Positions 5,629-6,469 of a stretch of DNA of 6,469 nt are shown piece after piece. A program made the translations under genes and the position numbers. Position 1 is the first letter of the stretch. Each line of letters starts with the position of its first letter. The stretch is from NCBI GenBank assembly GCA_016929355.1, contig JAFGJA010000400.1, positions 1 to 6,469 on the forward strand. The letters are read 5' to 3'. The notes under the pieces were generated by a model, which ran no database searches, was not told the origin of the DNA, and was given only the letters and a program-made list of their open reading frames with translations. This stretch comes from Anaerolineae bacterium (lineage in GTDB: Bacteria; Chloroflexota; Anaerolineae; Aggregatilineales; Aggregatilineaceae).

Positions 5629-6468
5629 CTACTCGGCCAATGCCGCTTGAATGTCTTCAACCCAGAACTGAATTTCGTCAGCCGCTTCTTCTGCGCTCAA
5701 CGCGCCACTGAACATTTCGCCCAATGTTGTGGGGATCGGCAGTTCGCCGTACACACCACTGACCAGTTCGCCCTGACCCTGGGCAAAGCCCCAACGATCA
5801 AAACCGGACGCGCCTTCGATCAGCGTTTGCAGCACGTCTTCGCCGTAGAATTCGCCCAGTGAAGCGCGACGATCTACGCCGGTTTCAAGCTGTGCCCAGC
5901 CATCAATGTACAGGGTGGGGTTATCTACCGTGCCACGATGCATCGGGAACTTACCTTCGGATGAAACCCCCAACCAGTCCAGATAACCATCACTGAGCCA
6001 GAATTCAACAAACTGGATCGCAGCTTCGCTGTTCGCGCTGGTCGAGATACCGAGGTTGCTGACCTGACCATACTGTGCCGGGGTCGTGCCGCTCGGTCCC
6101 ACAAACGCCGGGACAATCGCGCTGTTCTTCGCCAGAAACGCCGGATCAGCTTCGCATTCGGGGCAGTTCGGGTAAGCCGCATCACGCAGACCGGCCATTT
6201 CGTCCAGAATGAAGGGGGACCAGACGATCATCGCCGCTTGACCGGCGAAGTAAGTCGCGCGCGTGCAAACCACACCGCACGCCCCTGGCGGGCCGTAGTT
6301 CGAGAGCAGGCTGACGTAGAAATCCAACGCTTCGATCATTTGCGGGGTGTTCAGCGTGACATTGCCTTCGTCATCGGTGAGCTGCACGCCATTCGCCAGC
6401 GCGAAGTGTTCAAACGTCTGTTGCAGGAAAACTTCGCTCGGATCGGTGGCGGCGGTGATGCCATAGAA
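5629..6468 (-). CDS. Extracellular solute (sugar)-binding protein, family 1, C-terminal part (5' end outside window)
   Basis: The frame is open to the window edge and 279 residues are visible, against a usual length of about 420-450, so roughly the first third with the signal peptide is missing. Family traits seen are TPQMIEALDFYVSLL, GQAAMIVWSPFILDEM (the conserved G-AAM-W-----), a SNLGISTSANSEAAIQFVEFWLS stretch where the protein notes that it resumes a pattern of settled helices, and a C-terminal helix ending in AALAE. Such proteins capture a sugar or oligosaccharide outside the membrane and hand it to the permease pair coded downstream, with which this gene shares strand and probably transcript. 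Four cysteines in two pairs (visible residues 64/68 and 102/105) are unusual for the family and could form disulfides. The GTG at 6387 is internal, not a start, because the upstream codons continue the protein. The ligand cannot be told from the sequence. The stop is TAG. Confidence 0.9.
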   Translation of the reverse strand, partial: FYGITAATDPSEVFLQQTFEHFALANGVQLTDDEGNVTLNTPQMIEALDFYVSLLSNYGPPGACGVVCTRATYFAGQAAMIVWSPFILDEMAGLRDAAYPNCPECEADPAFLAKNSAIVPAFVGPSGTTPAQYGQVSNLGISTSANSEAAIQFVEFWLSDGYLDWLGVSSEGKFPMHRGTVDNPTLYIDGWAQLETGVDRRASLGEFYGEDVLQTLIEGASGFDRWGFAQGQGELVSGVYGELPIPTTLGEMFSGALSAEEAADEIQFWVEDIQAALAE

Positions 6469-6469
6469 G

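Overview
The window reads like a piece of a free-living, moderately GC-rich bacterial chromosome. The gene content (secreted WD40 propeller, radical SAM/SPASM protein, orphan SbcD-type nuclease, MalF/MalG-type sugar importer with a C-rich/G-rich palindrome in the operon) and the style of the intergenic repeats suggest a Chloroflexota (Anaerolineae-like) genome. That assignment is inference; no rRNA or other marker gene is present.

Layout. Plus strand, 1-3328: the 3' end of a radical SAM/SPASM gene (1-225); a more AT-rich gene for an exported seven-bladed WD40 propeller (255-1295) cut by one in-frame TAG exactly where the signature tryptophan of blade 7 should stand; an Mre11/SbcD-like nuclease (1345-2589), preceded by five tandem 7-base units; and, 22 bases further on, a DSP/tyrosine-phosphatase-like protein (2612-3328), probably co-transcribed with the nuclease. 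Minus strand, 6469-3422: the C-terminal two thirds of an extracellular sugar-binding protein (stop at 5629), then two ABC permeases, MalF-like (5508-4330) and MalG-like (4324-3422). This is the usual binding protein-permease-permease order of a CUT1 carbohydrate importer. No ATPase gene is visible.

The two transcription units converge at 3329-3421, where a perfect 13-base inverted repeat around a 40-base loop lies. A second, GC-rich palindrome fills the gap between the binding-protein gene and the first permease and may set their relative expression. The two permease genes are tightly coupled: the final Glu codons and stop of the first form the Shine-Dalgarno sequence of the second.

No wholly new system is visible. 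The points most worth following are the blade-7 nonsense codon in the WD40 gene, the heptamer array that places stop codons in all three frames just ahead of the nuclease gene, the two palindromic intergenic elements, and the roughly 100-residue membrane extension on the MalF-like permease.
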